Origin: Pseudo-nitzschia pungens
Lineage: Eukaryota > Bacillariophyta > Bacillariophyceae > Bacillariales > Bacillariaceae
Assembly (NCBI GenBank): GCA_037355855.1
Contig: CM074767.1
Location: 2,728,001 to 2,792,000 of the forward strand
Length of the DNA: 64,000 bases
Direction: 5' to 3'
Of the stretch, positions 49,287-60,078 are shown piece by piece. Each line of letters starts with the position of its first letter. Positions within the stretch are counted from its first letter, which is position 1. The translations under genes and the position numbers were made by a program. Below the pieces are notes generated by a model. It was given only the letters and a program-made list of their open reading frames with translations, was not told the origin of the DNA and made no database searches.

Positions 49287-49919
49287 TTTAGTACCTAATG
49301 ACAATTGACAGCCTTGTCAATTAATTTTTGTTGCCATGAAGGTTCAGATTCAAATTACGAGTACCCAATATGACTCCAGGATTTTCTACAAATGTCTATT
49401 TCTTGATGAGTTTAGGTTGTTCTTTGTTGAGCTTGGTGGTGCTATATTGGAGTGACAACAGCTCTCAGAGAATCAGAAACAATTCAATTTTCCATGCATG
49501 TGCTTGCATTATTTGACCCAAAAGCAAACACTGACATACTCACTTGCCCCACATTGCTAATATGATGTCACCTATGGCTCAACTTACTTCCATGAAGTTC
49601 AATTGATGGCATTGGACCTTTGCAGTACTTGCATTGTGTCTATTGCTTTGTTTTAAGCTCTAGGGATTACCGCTTGTCATTTTTTGAAAGATATTTTAAA
49701 AAATTGACTGCAAACTAGCCACAGAATGAAAATGGATGTGATGCTCCTACTACAACGAGAATTTACAATGTTTTAGACCACTATGTGAGCTGTTTGAAGC
49801 TCAAGTTTGAAGGGAATTGATTGGAAATTGAGTGGAAATTGAGTGAGTAATGATCATTGACCTAATTCACAACTACGTGCACCGTCAATTTTGACATTAT
49901 TTTGTCATTAGGTACTAAA
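49287..49919. repeat. possible inverted-repeat element upstream of TRAPPC13
   Basis: TTTAGTACCTAATGACA (49287-49303) recurs as its exact reverse complement at 49903-49919, each followed inward by an ATTGAC word. The 600 bp between has no coding frame. Target duplication not identified, so the element status is tentative. Confidence 0.45.
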
Positions 49920-50069
49920 TAATACTAAACGTGTACGAAGTTCTGCTTCGCATTATTTTTTTGTAACTGAAGAAGCCAAAAAATCGTTCGATACGACAAA
50001 TCATCGTTTTTCGCTTTCGGTCAGAAACGCAAGAGAGGAACAGAAATCCGAACGGCAAGGGTCGTCTTT

Positions 50070-51554
50070 ATGCAGTCCCATAGAAATCTTCCCGATCGTA
50101 TCACAATGGCAACCACGCAACGCACCAAACAGCAACATCCAATTGTGGGTTCCACAGACAGCAGCGTATCGAATGAGGTCACGACGGCCGTTCCCACGCT
50201 AAAAGTGATGCGCCTCCAAAAGCCTGAACTGGACACGACTAAGGCCGGAACTCTCAACACTTCTGGGTGTTTGCTTGGCTCGAGTCTATGTCTTCCGGAT
50301 TCGTTTGGTGTTATTCATGTTGGGGAGACGTTCACAGCATATCTCGGGGCATTGAATGTGTCGAAGCGCTTGCCCGTCACAAATCTGACAGTAACCGCGC
50401 AATTGCAAACACCTTCACAAAGATGGCATATGGCTTCCAACACGCTGGACGAATGCAACGCAAGAGGAGGGTATGAACTTCTACCTGGGGAAGGTATTGA
50501 TTCCATCGTCTCCCATGCTCTCGAAGAAGCTGGGCAACATATTCTTCGCGTTGAAGTTGGATACGGAGGACAGGGAGGAACAATGAAGTCGTTACGGAAA
50601 TTTTATAGGTTTCAAGTCTCGAATCCCCTTGTGATATCAGAGTTAACGTACCGCACGGGCGACTCGTCGTGTTTCGTTTCTATATCGCTCCAAAACAATG
50701 GCCACGAATCAAAGGGAGGACTGACAGTGTCATCTGCGGAATTCGAGGCAGCTCCAGGTCTCGTGGCAGAAAAAGTCGTCGACCATACTGCGAAGAATGA
50801 AAAGCAGAAAGGTCAAATAGGCAGTAACGAGCTCGCCAAGGGGATGTATTTATATGATACTTGTGGACGATTAGAACCAGGGGACGCGAAGCGATATATC
50901 TTCAGGTTGAGCATATCTGACGAAAAATCTACATCGGGATTGCTCATCAGGGGAATAGCTGCAGGCGATGAACTGGGGAAAGCAGTCTTTACATGGAGGA
51001 AGGCTTGCGGTGAAATGGGGCGTATGGCAAGCTCAGCAATAGTTTGTCCAGTGCTACACCCAGTTCTTGCTCCAAATGACCCTGGGGCGACGATGGAAGG
51101 AAATGGAAGTGATTTCGTGGTCCACGTGAAAGGGAGCAGCCTCTCTGTTGATGTCGCAACTCAAGCAGGAACTAGAACATCAAAGAACACTCATGAAAGA
51201 GATGCCCTTGATCTAATTCTACCCATCACGGTAGAACCTTTGAACCCACCCAATCAAATGCACGTCGGGATTCCAATCGACATTGCCTTTTTAGTCGTAA
51301 ACCATTCCCAACAATTCGTAACCCCTCAAATTCAGTTTCGCCTGGAGCATATGAAAGGAATTGCAGTGTGTGGTCCAAGCGTAAAGAATCTTGAAGAGAT
51401 TTCTGGGAATGGAGGAAGCACAACGATTCTTATGCGGTTTATTGCTTTGTCCACAGGGTTAGCACAGCTCACTGGTTGCTGTATTGTAAATCTGGGTACC
51501 GGACAGGTCATCTCGCAGCCGCCTATGATGAATATTTTAGTTGTGGAAGAATGA
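50070..51554 (+). CDS. trafficking protein particle complex subunit 13 (TRAPPC13)
   Basis: 494 residues (482 from the second ATG at 50106, which has the better context CACAATGG). TRAPPC13 is a subunit of TRAPPIII-type tethering complexes that activate Rab1/Ypt1 in ER-Golgi traffic and autophagy. The DUF974/TRAPPC13 hallmark is LCLPDSFGVIHVGETFTAYLGALNVS near 73-98, then VTNLTVTAQLQTPSQRW, followed by a beta-rich middle part (GQHILRVEVGYG, FRFQVSNPLVI) and a second beta domain near 380-490 (LILPITVEPLN, IDIAFLVVNHSQQFVTPQIQF). It ends with the TGA after VVEE. No intron is needed. Its neighbour on the right, a sulfotransferase, is convergent. Confidence 0.88.
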   Translation: MQSHRNLPDRITMATTQRTKQQHPIVGSTDSSVSNEVTTAVPTLKVMRLQKPELDTTKAGTLNTSGCLLGSSLCLPDSFGVIHVGETFTAYLGALNVSKRLPVTNLTVTAQLQTPSQRWHMASNTLDECNARGGYELLPGEGIDSIVSHALEEAGQHILRVEVGYGGQGGTMKSLRKFYRFQVSNPLVISELTYRTGDSSCFVSISLQNNGHESKGGLTVSSAEFEAAPGLVAEKVVDHTAKNEKQKGQIGSNELAKGMYLYDTCGRLEPGDAKRYIFRLSISDEKSTSGLLIRGIAAGDELGKAVFTWRKACGEMGRMASSAIVCPVLHPVLAPNDPGATMEGNGSDFVVHVKGSSLSVDVATQAGTRTSKNTHERDALDLILPITVEPLNPPNQMHVGIPIDIAFLVVNHSQQFVTPQIQFRLEHMKGIAVCGPSVKNLEEISGNGGSTTILMRFIALSTGLAQLTGCCIVNLGTGQVISQPPMMNILVVEE

Positions 51555-52056
51555 GGACAATTACAAGTTTCTGAGTGTTGAATCGATGATTTTCACAGCC
51601 CTTCAAGAAAAATCCATCAGAATGTGAGAATCTCTTCTTCTGGCGGGGTAGGATTTTCCCAGAACCAAGCAGGATTAGAGTTTTGAACAATAGGTACTTG
51701 GAACTTATTAGTACAAAACAACACGTGCGTGGTTTGTGGTTTGGCACGACCTTTTTCTCTATCCAAATCAATACTCGTTTTTCCCTTAAAAGATACTATG
51801 TTGTATGAACATTCTTACAGGCCTACACATGTATGACAAATCAATTTGCCACCAATATAAATCCCAGAAAACATTTCAACTGGTGGTTTGAAACTGGGTT
51901 TTTCGTCTTTCAAAAACTGTTCAATCGGTTGATCTCGTTGTTGCGCCGACAGCAAAATGTTGCAGGAACGCTCAACGGTGTTGGCTATGTCATGAGTTTC
52001 GTCGACAGAGCTTTGAAGACTACATCCACCTGCATCATCATCAACTTATGATTACA
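51555..52056. other. convergent intergenic region; no gene seen
   Basis: Contains the 3' ends of TRAPPC13 (+) and the sulfotransferase (-). Short frames only. Confidence 0.45.
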
Positions 52057-53409
52057 TCACACAGAAAAATCTTCGACCATGGTCTCTCTCACCATTTTTG
52101 GTGGTTTATCCAAATCAGGCCGCTGCTCCAAGACAACATTATACTTAAATATCTCGAAGTCTCGATGGTACATTTCGTACGTTAAATTCAAGGTCTCTTG
52201 GTCGTAATGTTCATACCAAGGTGTTTTCGTTTGCCGCTTATTTTCGTGAGGCATTTCGAGTAATGCTCGACGAACAGGACCAGGAAGGCAGCGTATCGAT
52301 TCAAAGCCATTTGTTGTCAACTCTTGACTCTGGCGCTCTTTTGATGAACTAATAGTGTTGCTTTTAGTACAGCCACTCTTTGCGTCCCTCGAATCGCTCG
52401 TAGCATCGACCCTATTTCCCTCGTTCAATTCAGCATTCTTGGCTGGATCGACACCAGTAGTGTGATGATAGTCAGCAACTGCGATAGAAATTTTTTTGAG
52501 ATACTTGAGTTCCTCTTGTTTAACCACACAATGTACGAGCTGCTTCGTGCCATTTTCATCGTGTGTGAATTCGAACTGTGGAATAGCATGGCACGGGATG
52601 AACCATTCTTCCATTTCTCCTCTCTCTCGGTAGTCCTTTATTGTCTCGTTGTACCAAGATCTCACAAAATGAGAAAATGATTCCCATGGGCCAAATCGAT
52701 TGTACATGTAGATGCTCACCATTCGAGCATATGGATTTCGAACAATAGCGAAGCTAGAAACCTCGTCAAATTCCTCTTTGCTTACATAGCCGTAATCAAT
52801 AATCTTGTGAGCTGTCAAGTGGGGTAAATAACCATGCAAGTTGCTGCCCGTGATATATTCGGTGTTTGCGATTATTTGACAAATCAAATACTCCACAATG
52901 CAAAGAAACAATCTGCGGATGCAACGTACACGACAGATCGTCGGAGCAACCAGAACGTATGTGGATATGAAGAAAACGATGAAAGAGCCTGCGATCATTG
53001 CGATTGAAAGTGCCTTGTATTCCGTTTCCCTGATTTGTAATAGGAAGCACCCAATGATGAAAATGAAGAGGCATGCTGCATTCATTTCAGTCCAAATCGG
53101 AAAGTTGTTTTTTTCCAGAAGTTCGTAGCGGGTGAAGAATATCCTCATGAAAAGTCTTCTATACCAAGGCCCTCCGTTTGTCACTTTGTTCGGAATATCA
53201 TGAGATTTCATTAGAGACGTCCCTCCGCATCTTGGTACATGGATGAAGAGAAGATTCTCTGCCGATTTCTCCTTTCCTCTCTCAAGCCACGGCATGCTAT
53301 TAGAACATGTAAGACTGCAAGTTAAGAAAAAATCACGTATGGAATAAGCTTCTGAAAGGTAACAGAGCCTTTTGTTGGTTGTCTTGGCAAGGTGCCGTTC
53401 AAGATGCAC
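52057..53409 (-). CDS. membrane-bound sulfotransferase (Sulfotransfer_2-like)
   Basis: 450 residues. The PAPS 5'-phosphosulfate loop FIHVPRCGGTSL (near 54-65) and the 3'-phosphate motif FAIVRNPYARMVSIYMYNRFG (near 225-245) identify a carbohydrate-type sulfotransferase, which moves sulfate from PAPS to a glycan, normally in the Golgi lumen. Unusually, about 160 residues with two strong membrane segments (CLFIFIIGCFLLQI and LSIAMIAGSFIVFFISTYVLV) and a third weaker one separate the two motifs. A low-complexity insert lies near 330-380. The ATG at 53409 is the first, but a good acceptor (TTTTTTCTTAACTTGCAG, ending near 53309) suggests that an intron may remove part of residues 1-34, so the N-terminus is uncertain. 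Confidence 0.8.
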   Translation of the reverse strand: MHLERHLAKTTNKRLCYLSEAYSIRDFFLTCSLTCSNSMPWLERGKEKSAENLLFIHVPRCGGTSLMKSHDIPNKVTNGGPWYRRLFMRIFFTRYELLEKNNFPIWTEMNAACLFIFIIGCFLLQIRETEYKALSIAMIAGSFIVFFISTYVLVAPTICRVRCIRRLFLCIVEYLICQIIANTEYITGSNLHGYLPHLTAHKIIDYGYVSKEEFDEVSSFAIVRNPYARMVSIYMYNRFGPWESFSHFVRSWYNETIKDYRERGEMEEWFIPCHAIPQFEFTHDENGTKQLVHCVVKQEELKYLKKISIAVADYHHTTGVDPAKNAELNEGNRVDATSDSRDAKSGCTKSNTISSSKERQSQELTTNGFESIRCLPGPVRRALLEMPHENKRQTKTPWYEHYDQETLNLTYEMYHRDFEIFKYNVVLEQRPDLDKPPKMVRETMVEDFSV

Positions 53410-53948
53410 CTGAGTGATGAATGCTAACGCACAATAGAGTACGAACCTGTTAATTTTTTTGCGCTGTTATGTCGGATCTCGGACGATAGTGGGTGTCAGC
53501 GAATGCAGAGAATGCTGAAGTTGCGAGTGCTTCTGATCTTCTATTATCTTGTTTCCGAATGAATGAATCTTATCGTTTTCACTTCCAGCTTGTGAGGCTT
53601 ATGTGTCACCTACCGGTATGCCGAAAAGATGGCATGCGACTTTCCACGACAATAATTTTCAAAAGCGCCATGGAAAAAACAGTAATAGGGTATGAGTGAT
53701 AATTGTACGTACCGTATGTATTCAGTAGTACCTTACCGTACGGTAGTCTCTTGAGATACAATGATGTATGATTGCACCTGTTAGTAAGTTACTCGTACAA
53801 TGCGCTCAAGTACGACCTAAGGTTACGGTATGCTACATCCTGGACGTTGTCATAGCGCATTCCGTAAATCTTACGGTAATCTTACGATTAACCTTCCTCG
53901 TACAAGATCAAAGAAACGAGAAACAAAAAAATACGTAGTAAGGGTTTA
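53410..53948. other. intergenic; GTAC-rich words
   Basis: 53700-53900 repeats words like GTACGTACCGTATG and TAAATCTTACGGTAATCTTACG. No gene supported. The sulfotransferase promoter must lie at its left. Confidence 0.45.
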
Positions 53949-54612
53949 GTACCCGTGAAAAATTAAAATGGATCACGTTTACCATAATGGATCACGTCGA
54001 GTGACAGCATCTTTGCTTTTTGGAATATCTCCTTGCATACACCACCTCTGTTCAAAGTAAAGACATCGTCTGTTAGCTAACACTCTACTCTACAATGCTC
54101 TATATTTACTTTTAAACAATCTTGCTTATTCTTCCCTTAGTAAGCTCCAGAATACAGAAATTGGGCCAAAAATTGTGTGTTTTTGAGTGACAGCATCGAG
54201 CCGGCATGGTTTTCCAGGTTTTCCAGCTTGCGCGCAGTAAAAAGAACATGATATTATTATTATGATTTATACCGTATGGTACATACATACAAAGAACAAC
54301 AATTTTCAGACGTCAAGATGCTGTCACTCTATTGTATGGTCCCTTGTAGAAAATGTACCAGTGTCTACATTTACCATGATGGATCAATTTTTGGCCATTT
54401 TTTGAAAAAACCACTAACTACAGGGGGCCAAAGCTATGGATGTAAGTCACTGATTTCAACAGGAGTTGTTGCAAACAGTCGGTTTATAGTGTTTATGAAT
54501 AGGTTGTAACTTTCGTTGAGGAGGTTTCCGTTACTGGGAGGAGGTATTTGGTCAGATAGTGAGGCAACAATCTGTCACTCCGACGTGATTCATTTTAGTT
54601 TTTCACGGGTAC
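53949..54612. mobile_element. terminal-inverted-repeat element H
   Basis: Left end GTACCCGTGAAAAATTAAAA and right end (reverse complement) GTACCCGTGAAAAACTAAAA, match continuing through ATGGATCACGT/ATGAATCACGT and GAGTGACAG. The left end has a partial internal duplication (ATAATGGATCACGTCG). Relatives lie at 22413-22740 and a single end at 39508-39605. No transposase; the frame at 54276-54509 is not believed. Target duplication not clear. Confidence 0.75.
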
Positions 54613-55239
54613 CGTAAGCAAATTGACCCGGTTTTTTTGTGTCAGGTTATGAGCCAGAGCAACAGCAGCAGGTCGACTGTTTCTGCTAACTCTAACCATT
54701 CTAAGACCACACCTTGGACACTAATTTATACCCAATGACAGAAATGGCAAGGTCACGAGCTTTCGAACGGTACCCAACATGACTTGTATTGCGCGCCGGG
54801 CCTTTTCTTACATCGGGCCACAAAATGAGGTCAAAAATTTGAAAAAAACTCCATTTCAACAACCACAGCAACAAGGACCTGACACCCCCCCCTATCTCCA
54901 GAACCAAGGCGGAGTAAATTATACCATTCTAGCTGAAGCATCTACACTATTAGAGCAATAAGCTCTCCAAGTTGCGGATCGATTGGAGCGCTTGGTTCGG
55001 AGAATCGAACTGGCAAAGCAGCAGCAAAATCGCGTCTTTTTTTCGATCGAAAAACTACCCCGGTCCAAACTACGGCGAAAATTAATAACTCGGTCCCCTC
55101 TCCACGGATTCAAACAGGAACGCTTCGAAGAGCTCTATTACATAAAGATAGACAAGAACTCCAATTTGCGGATCGATTGGACGTGTCGGTTTTGAGATTC
55201 GAACTGTACAGTGAGCACACACACCCTAAAGAAGTAATA
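54613..55239. other. no confident gene; short ORF 54983-55195
   Basis: The frame 54983-55195 encodes about 70 basic, helical residues (MERLVRRIELAKQQQNR); no family recognised and the region abuts the LINE 3' end, so it may be part of an older element. Otherwise nothing. Confidence 0.25.
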
Positions 55240-55269
55240 ATAATAATATACGTATTTAAATAACTTTAA

Positions 55270-55282
55270 TCACCAAAGGTGA
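55270..55282 (-). other. 3' stem-loop of LINE F
   Basis: On the minus strand TCACC-TTT-GGTGA, same position as CCACC-TTC-GGTGG in derivative J (19871-19883). The outermost pair changed from C-G to U-A while pairing is kept. Confidence 0.65.
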
Positions 55283-55541
55283 AACTAAATTACTCAGTCT
55301 GTAACCAGACTTTAACGTCGCCTCCATCGAAGAGTCAGGACCCCAAGTGGCAGAACGACAAATTTTCAAACAAACCTTGAACATCAAGCAGGGAAAAAGA
55401 CATACAAGTCCCACAAAATAGGGACTTGAGAGAAAGTGAGATGGGAATGTGGATATTGGGATAAGATCCAGTATCAAAAGTTATATGACAGGATGAGAAA
55501 CAGGAACAGAAGACAAAACCAAAGTACAAAGTGGAAGCACC

Positions 55542-57179
55542 CTAAGGTCCAGTAAGCCAGGCTCTTAAGAGAGCAGCCTCTCGTTGGTATGGCTGCACAG
55601 GTTGGACAGGTGCTGCATACTGCTTCCTGGCAAGGTGGATGGTTGCAAGCCACTGCCTCTTGGCAGTAAGGGTGTAACCTTGTAGGACTTGGAAAGGGGT
55701 TTGTAAAAGGGAGTGTGACTGGGGAAGTGCACCAGCTGCACCAATGGCCAATTCAGAGGTGATGGAAGCATCAAGAGATTGGTGTTGTTCAGCATCAAGG
55801 GTACCCCCAGGACCATGGAGTCGTTCATTCCTATAAGTCCAAAGATCCCAGGAGGTAAGAAAGAACTGATGGATGATTGCTGTAGCCCAACGTTTGGGAG
55901 AGCGCTTGCTTCCAATGTGGGAGTAGTAGTCAGCCTGGATTTGATACCAGCGAGGAGACCACCTACCAAGAAGCCAGTTGTGCCAGCCAATAGTCCTCTG
56001 TGCCCTGACAGCAGACGCAATTGCAAGTGAGTAGGATGATGGATAAATGCTCTGGCCCTTCCGAACTCTGGTGAGAAGATCCACAATGGCAGCAACCAAA
56101 GATGGATCAGTTTGTTCAACTTCAAGCCTCTTCTGCAGTGGTCCCGTGAAGGCAGACACACTGTGCCTGACAGCCCCAGGATCCTTGCAGGAGAGCACAT
56201 GAGAGACCTTCTCGTTGTCTGCATCACACAAGGGACACCTGGAGTGATCCTGATACTGGTAGTGAAGGAGTTGGTTGCCAACACCAATGCATCCAGAAGC
56301 AAACTTGACAAACCACCTTTGCATGCCAGGAGGTAGACGCTTGAAGGCAGTCAGATGGGCACACCAATGGATGGAACTCAAAACAGGTTGTGGAATGGGG
56401 ATATCATGGTGGGTCTGCCAATATTGAAGAAGAGGAGGACCAGAAATGGCAACATGCAAAGCATTTTGATCAAACCTTGAACACTTGCATCCATTGAGAG
56501 AAAAAGCCCAAGGCTCAAACACAAGTCTGGGATAGTGATGGGCAGAAGCTCTATGGACAGAGAGAAATGCCTTTGCCATGCTGTCAACCTGATGATTGCG
56601 AAGGGCCCACCAATCAAGAAAGATTCCAGCTTGATGGCCCTGAACCCACTGAAAGCGCACAGAGATTGGCAGGGCAGAAATCATGTTTCTGATGACATAA
56701 ACATAATCAAAAGACTTCTGGGAAATAACCAATGGCCATGATCCCTCAGCCTGTCTGAGAGCTGTGTCACCATCCAGAGCAATGGTGATAGAGCCAGAAG
56801 CAATATCAAAAAGACTCACCAGAGCAGTGCAACAGGTGAGAACCCCAAGGATGCCTGCCAGCTCACTCCTATAGGATGATTGATCCTCTGGGGATCCACT
56901 GACAAAATTACAGCCAGTGAGGAACAATGAAGCAGACTTGGTGGATGTATTGGGTGACAAAATGAAAGCAGAAGTTCCTCTGAGAAGGTCCGGATCAAAT
57001 GAACCATCACATACAGCACTGGCAGTACCACTCTCAATAGCATCAACAAGGTGCTGACAGCCAGCCTGTGGTAGGGAATATTTGTGGAGAAGTACTCTTG
57101 GAGACTCACAGAGTGCATCAAAGGCATCTGCAGGGGAGTCTGGAAGAGAATCAAATGGATTGTACTCCAGAGGATCCAT
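55542..57179 (-). CDS. LINE F RNase H and C-terminal zinc knuckle
   Basis: 545 residues. RNase H carries the acidic residues in CDGSFD (near 58), SSYRSELAGIL (Glu), ALDGDTA (Asp) and NHQVDSMAKAF (Asp), with WVQGHQAG. It degrades RNA in the cDNA hybrid. Further on, CPLCDADNEKVSHVLSC is a zf-RVT-type knuckle used by LINE RTs to bind nucleic acid. The frame is continuous with the RT frame upstream; only one TGA (57204-57206) separates them, so in a functional copy RT and RNase H were probably one protein. A second, partial copy of the end lies at 16140-16515. Confidence 0.88.
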   Translation of the reverse strand: MDPLEYNPFDSLPDSPADAFDALCESPRVLLHKYSLPQAGCQHLVDAIESGTASAVCDGSFDPDLLRGTSAFILSPNTSTKSASLFLTGCNFVSGSPEDQSSYRSELAGILGVLTCCTALVSLFDIASGSITIALDGDTALRQAEGSWPLVISQKSFDYVYVIRNMISALPISVRFQWVQGHQAGIFLDWWALRNHQVDSMAKAFLSVHRASAHHYPRLVFEPWAFSLNGCKCSRFDQNALHVAISGPPLLQYWQTHHDIPIPQPVLSSIHWCAHLTAFKRLPPGMQRWFVKFASGCIGVGNQLLHYQYQDHSRCPLCDADNEKVSHVLSCKDPGAVRHSVSAFTGPLQKRLEVEQTDPSLVAAIVDLLTRVRKGQSIYPSSYSLAIASAVRAQRTIGWHNWLLGRWSPRWYQIQADYYSHIGSKRSPKRWATAIIHQFFLTSWDLWTYRNERLHGPGGTLDAEQHQSLDASITSELAIGAAGALPQSHSLLQTPFQVLQGYTLTAKRQWLATIHLARKQYAAPVQPVQPYQREAALLRAWLTGP

Positions 57180-57203
57180 TTCAGGAGGTTCAGAAACAAA
57201 GGC

Positions 57204-58539
57204 TCAGGACCCAACAACGCGTACAACTTGTCCACAAATAACAGGGCAGACAAGCACATCAGCACAGGCTGGTTTGTCAGAAATGAGTTCAGAGGTGACC
57301 CTATATCTGCCCCTGCCCTGGGAGGTGCTCACAATCCAGCCAGTAGAAGTTTTGAAGAATATTCTGTTGGTGGATGGAGACAAAAACCAAGGCCAAAGAG
57401 AAGCTGTCTGGGGAGAGAGCCAATGCCCAAGTTGAAAAGAAGGAGCCAGTGCCCTGGCTGCAGGGGGTGGACAGGGGGGAAGAAAACAGGTCTGAAGAGC
57501 CTTAGTCCATAAGCGCTGTGCTGCTGGAGGCCAAGATGGAGGACATCTAGGCCAGTCAAGATGATCCCTCAAGTGATTGGAGGATGTCAGCTGGAAAGCC
57601 ATGGGAGAGAGTCTCTTCCCATCTGGAGTACAAATGTCAGCAAGGGAAATAGCCTTGAGGGACATGCGCATGTGATTCAAGAGGGACAAGTCAGCACCTC
57701 TGAAGCCAGAGTTGACAAAGGCTTGCATGAGATAACAGTCATTGGAACGTAGCAGTGGAAGATCTGGGAAGTCTTCAAACAAGCTCACAGGGTGAACAGA
57801 GAAAAACTTCCACACATGTTTGTACCAGCAAGGAGTGACGTATGCAGCAAAAGGATGATAGGGTGTGACACCAAGATGGAGAGGAAGTCCAAGTTCAAGC
57901 CGGAGAGACTCAGCAGTTAGCCTGAGAATCCTACCAGTTTGTGAGGACCTGACAGATTCCTGAAAGAGGGTGGCAATATGACTGAACTCTTGGAGGAGGT
58001 ATGGATGGATGAAACCAAAGCCTTGATAGAGGGAAGGACCGTAGAACACATGTCTAGGAAATGTCCGTGACATCCCTGCTTTATTCAGCACAGGAACAAG
58101 AGCTGGGTGAATTATCTTAGTCCAAGTGGCCTCATCAAGTTGCGTGACAGGCATGGGGTATTCAACAGACTTCATGAAAGAATACTTGAAGGTGTAGAGG
58201 GATGCGCGCTTCTCACACTTGGAAGCCTTGAGTTGGGTGCCAAAAGACTGAGACTGTGACTTCATATGAGCAATCTGTGCTTCCTCATTGCCATCCATGG
58301 AGATAAAAACCCCAAGAGTCTTGTCAGCATGGTCAACTTCAAACCGATCCAGGGTAGCTCGATTGCCATTCTTGTCAGCAACAGAGAAGTCACCAGGCAT
58401 GTCATCAATTGAGCGATAATCCCAGCCGGATCCATTCCATTTGAAATCAATCAAATAACAGAAGGATTTGGCAGGTTCAATCGCACCACCAGTGGCAATA
58501 ATCCCTCCAGCCCATCTGTCAAGAGCTTCCTGAAAGTCA
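57204..58539 (-). pseudogene. LINE F RT, C-terminal part (thumb and connection)
   Basis: The open frame begins at 58539 with FQEALDRWAGGIIATGGAIE, directly after where the palm YxDD should be, and continues with AKSFCYLIDFKWNGSGWDY and DHADKTLGVFISMDGNEEAQ, the usual thumb region of this LINE type. The rest up to the TGA at 57204 is the connection with few known motifs. The palm (about 130 residues) is absent on the other side of the inserted block, so RT activity is lost. Confidence 0.8.
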
Positions 58540-58755
58540 CAATTTTCGCATTGCGCATTTTGTCCGACGTTCCGATGTTCCAGTACTTAAAACACGTAGA
58601 TTTCTACACAACTTTCCCCTTTGATATCTCACTCACTTCTAAAGCTCCTACAACAAAACCAAGCACTACACCTATTAACAGAGACCTCCCCTATCTGATT
58701 CTGCTGTTTGTTTGCCTGCTCCTTGCTCCCTTTGGTTGCTGTTATCTTTCTTTGG
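58535..58755 (+). repeat. LINE 5'-end fragment in inverted orientation
   Basis: Begins CACAATTTTCGCATTGCGCA and TTTTGTCCGACGTTCCGATG, the same 5' end as copies K (12205) and J (17946), then stops at about 58755 where the pol of gypsy E begins in the other strand. It points against LINE F, in which it lies. Confidence 0.75.
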
Positions 58756-59835
58756 TACTATGAAGGTTGGGAACGCCCATTCAGCCGGTCCAGTGCAACG
58801 CTTGAGTACTCCATCATTACAAAGATTCTGGAGCTCCCTTTTGAATAGGTCTTCTCTTTTGTATGCAACTGGATAAGGCTTCTTGTGGATAGGCTTGGAT
58901 CCGGGCTTCAGTCTTAGCGAGATCTTCTTGTGTGGATACTTCCCTAATTGTCCATTGAAGACGTTAGGGTACTTGCTTAGTATTGCTTGGAACTGTTGCT
59001 GCTCTGTCGTGGACATGTGGGACTGTTGCTTGGCTACTGTCGATGGGTCTGTTTCTTGGTAGGCCCTGTCGAGGATCACCTTGGACTTATATGGATTGGC
59101 AAAGGAGAGGTCATCAGCAAAGAGTTCGGCGTCTTCGAGTTCTTCCATGAGTGTAGTATGGTCTGACTCGTGGTATAGAGAGGTATCTTTCATTGGTATA
59201 GTCCGATCCATCCACTGGACTGCTCCTTCTTTGAATAGGAGATTAATCTGTGCTAGGTGGAGGAAATCTCTACCTAGTATTAGATCATATCTGCAGTCGG
59301 GGGAATGGAAGAGTCGGGCTTGTTGTTTGTCGATGGTGTAGTTGCCGAACTCTTGTAAGTTGATGTTCTTCATGATGATGTATTCTGTAGTATCGAAGTT
59401 TCCATTTGCTGTGGTGGTTATAACTCGATGCTTGCTTCTGATTGGTAGTGTGCCAAATGGCAGAGCTCTTTTGTTGATTAGAGTCGCGGATGATCCACTA
59501 TCTAATAGTGCGAGTAGTGGTCTTGATTTCGTTGGTATGCCTTGTATGTACTGTACTTTTGTTAAAAGAATAGGAGCCACGTTGCTCTTATTCGATGCCT
59601 GTTCTACTGGATTTCCAGTAGTCGACAGCAGCTTTAAATAATTTTGCTCCAGCGCACCTCCTTTGGTGTAGTCTCTGGAGTTTTGGGTGTTGCAATAGAG
59701 ATTTTTTGCTGTACCCGTAGACCAATTTCTTGCTAGAGACAAGAGTGGTTCATTTATTGCTGCTGTCTGATTTCGATCGATCGCGTTGGTCGATGCTGAT
59801 GCGTCTGTTGTACCCTTGGATCGATTCGGATCCAT
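58756..59835 (-). CDS. protease and RT N-terminal part of element E (truncated)
   Basis: About 360 residues from the ATG at 59835 (MDPNRSKGTTDASAS) before the joint at 58756; the few residues beyond it in the open frame derive from the LINE fragment. The retropepsin active site is LLALLDSGSSATLINK (about 105-120), with LILGRDFLHLAQINLL later. The RT begins at the end: LKPGSKPIHKKPYPVAYKRE and GPAEWAFPTFIVPKKDN. The sequence is free of stops, in contrast to D, so E is the younger copy. The frame equals that of Gag. Confidence 0.88.
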
Positions 59836-60078
59836 GTTCGTATTGCTCGTTTCGGAGAATCGAACTGTTTTTGTTGCTGCTGTTGCAGTCTTTGCTAAGC
59901 GCTCAACAGGAATACTCCATCCTGTAGGTTCCTTCCCCTTTTTCTCCGGGAGATCTCCTCCTTACGTCATCCCAGTCAGCTGTGCTGGACTGGCATCCAG
60001 GGCCTGTGGCGCTGGAGGCAAGGTGATTGCTGGTTTTGGTGGACCCTTGGGTCTCTTGGTGGAGGATTGCTTGTGCAA

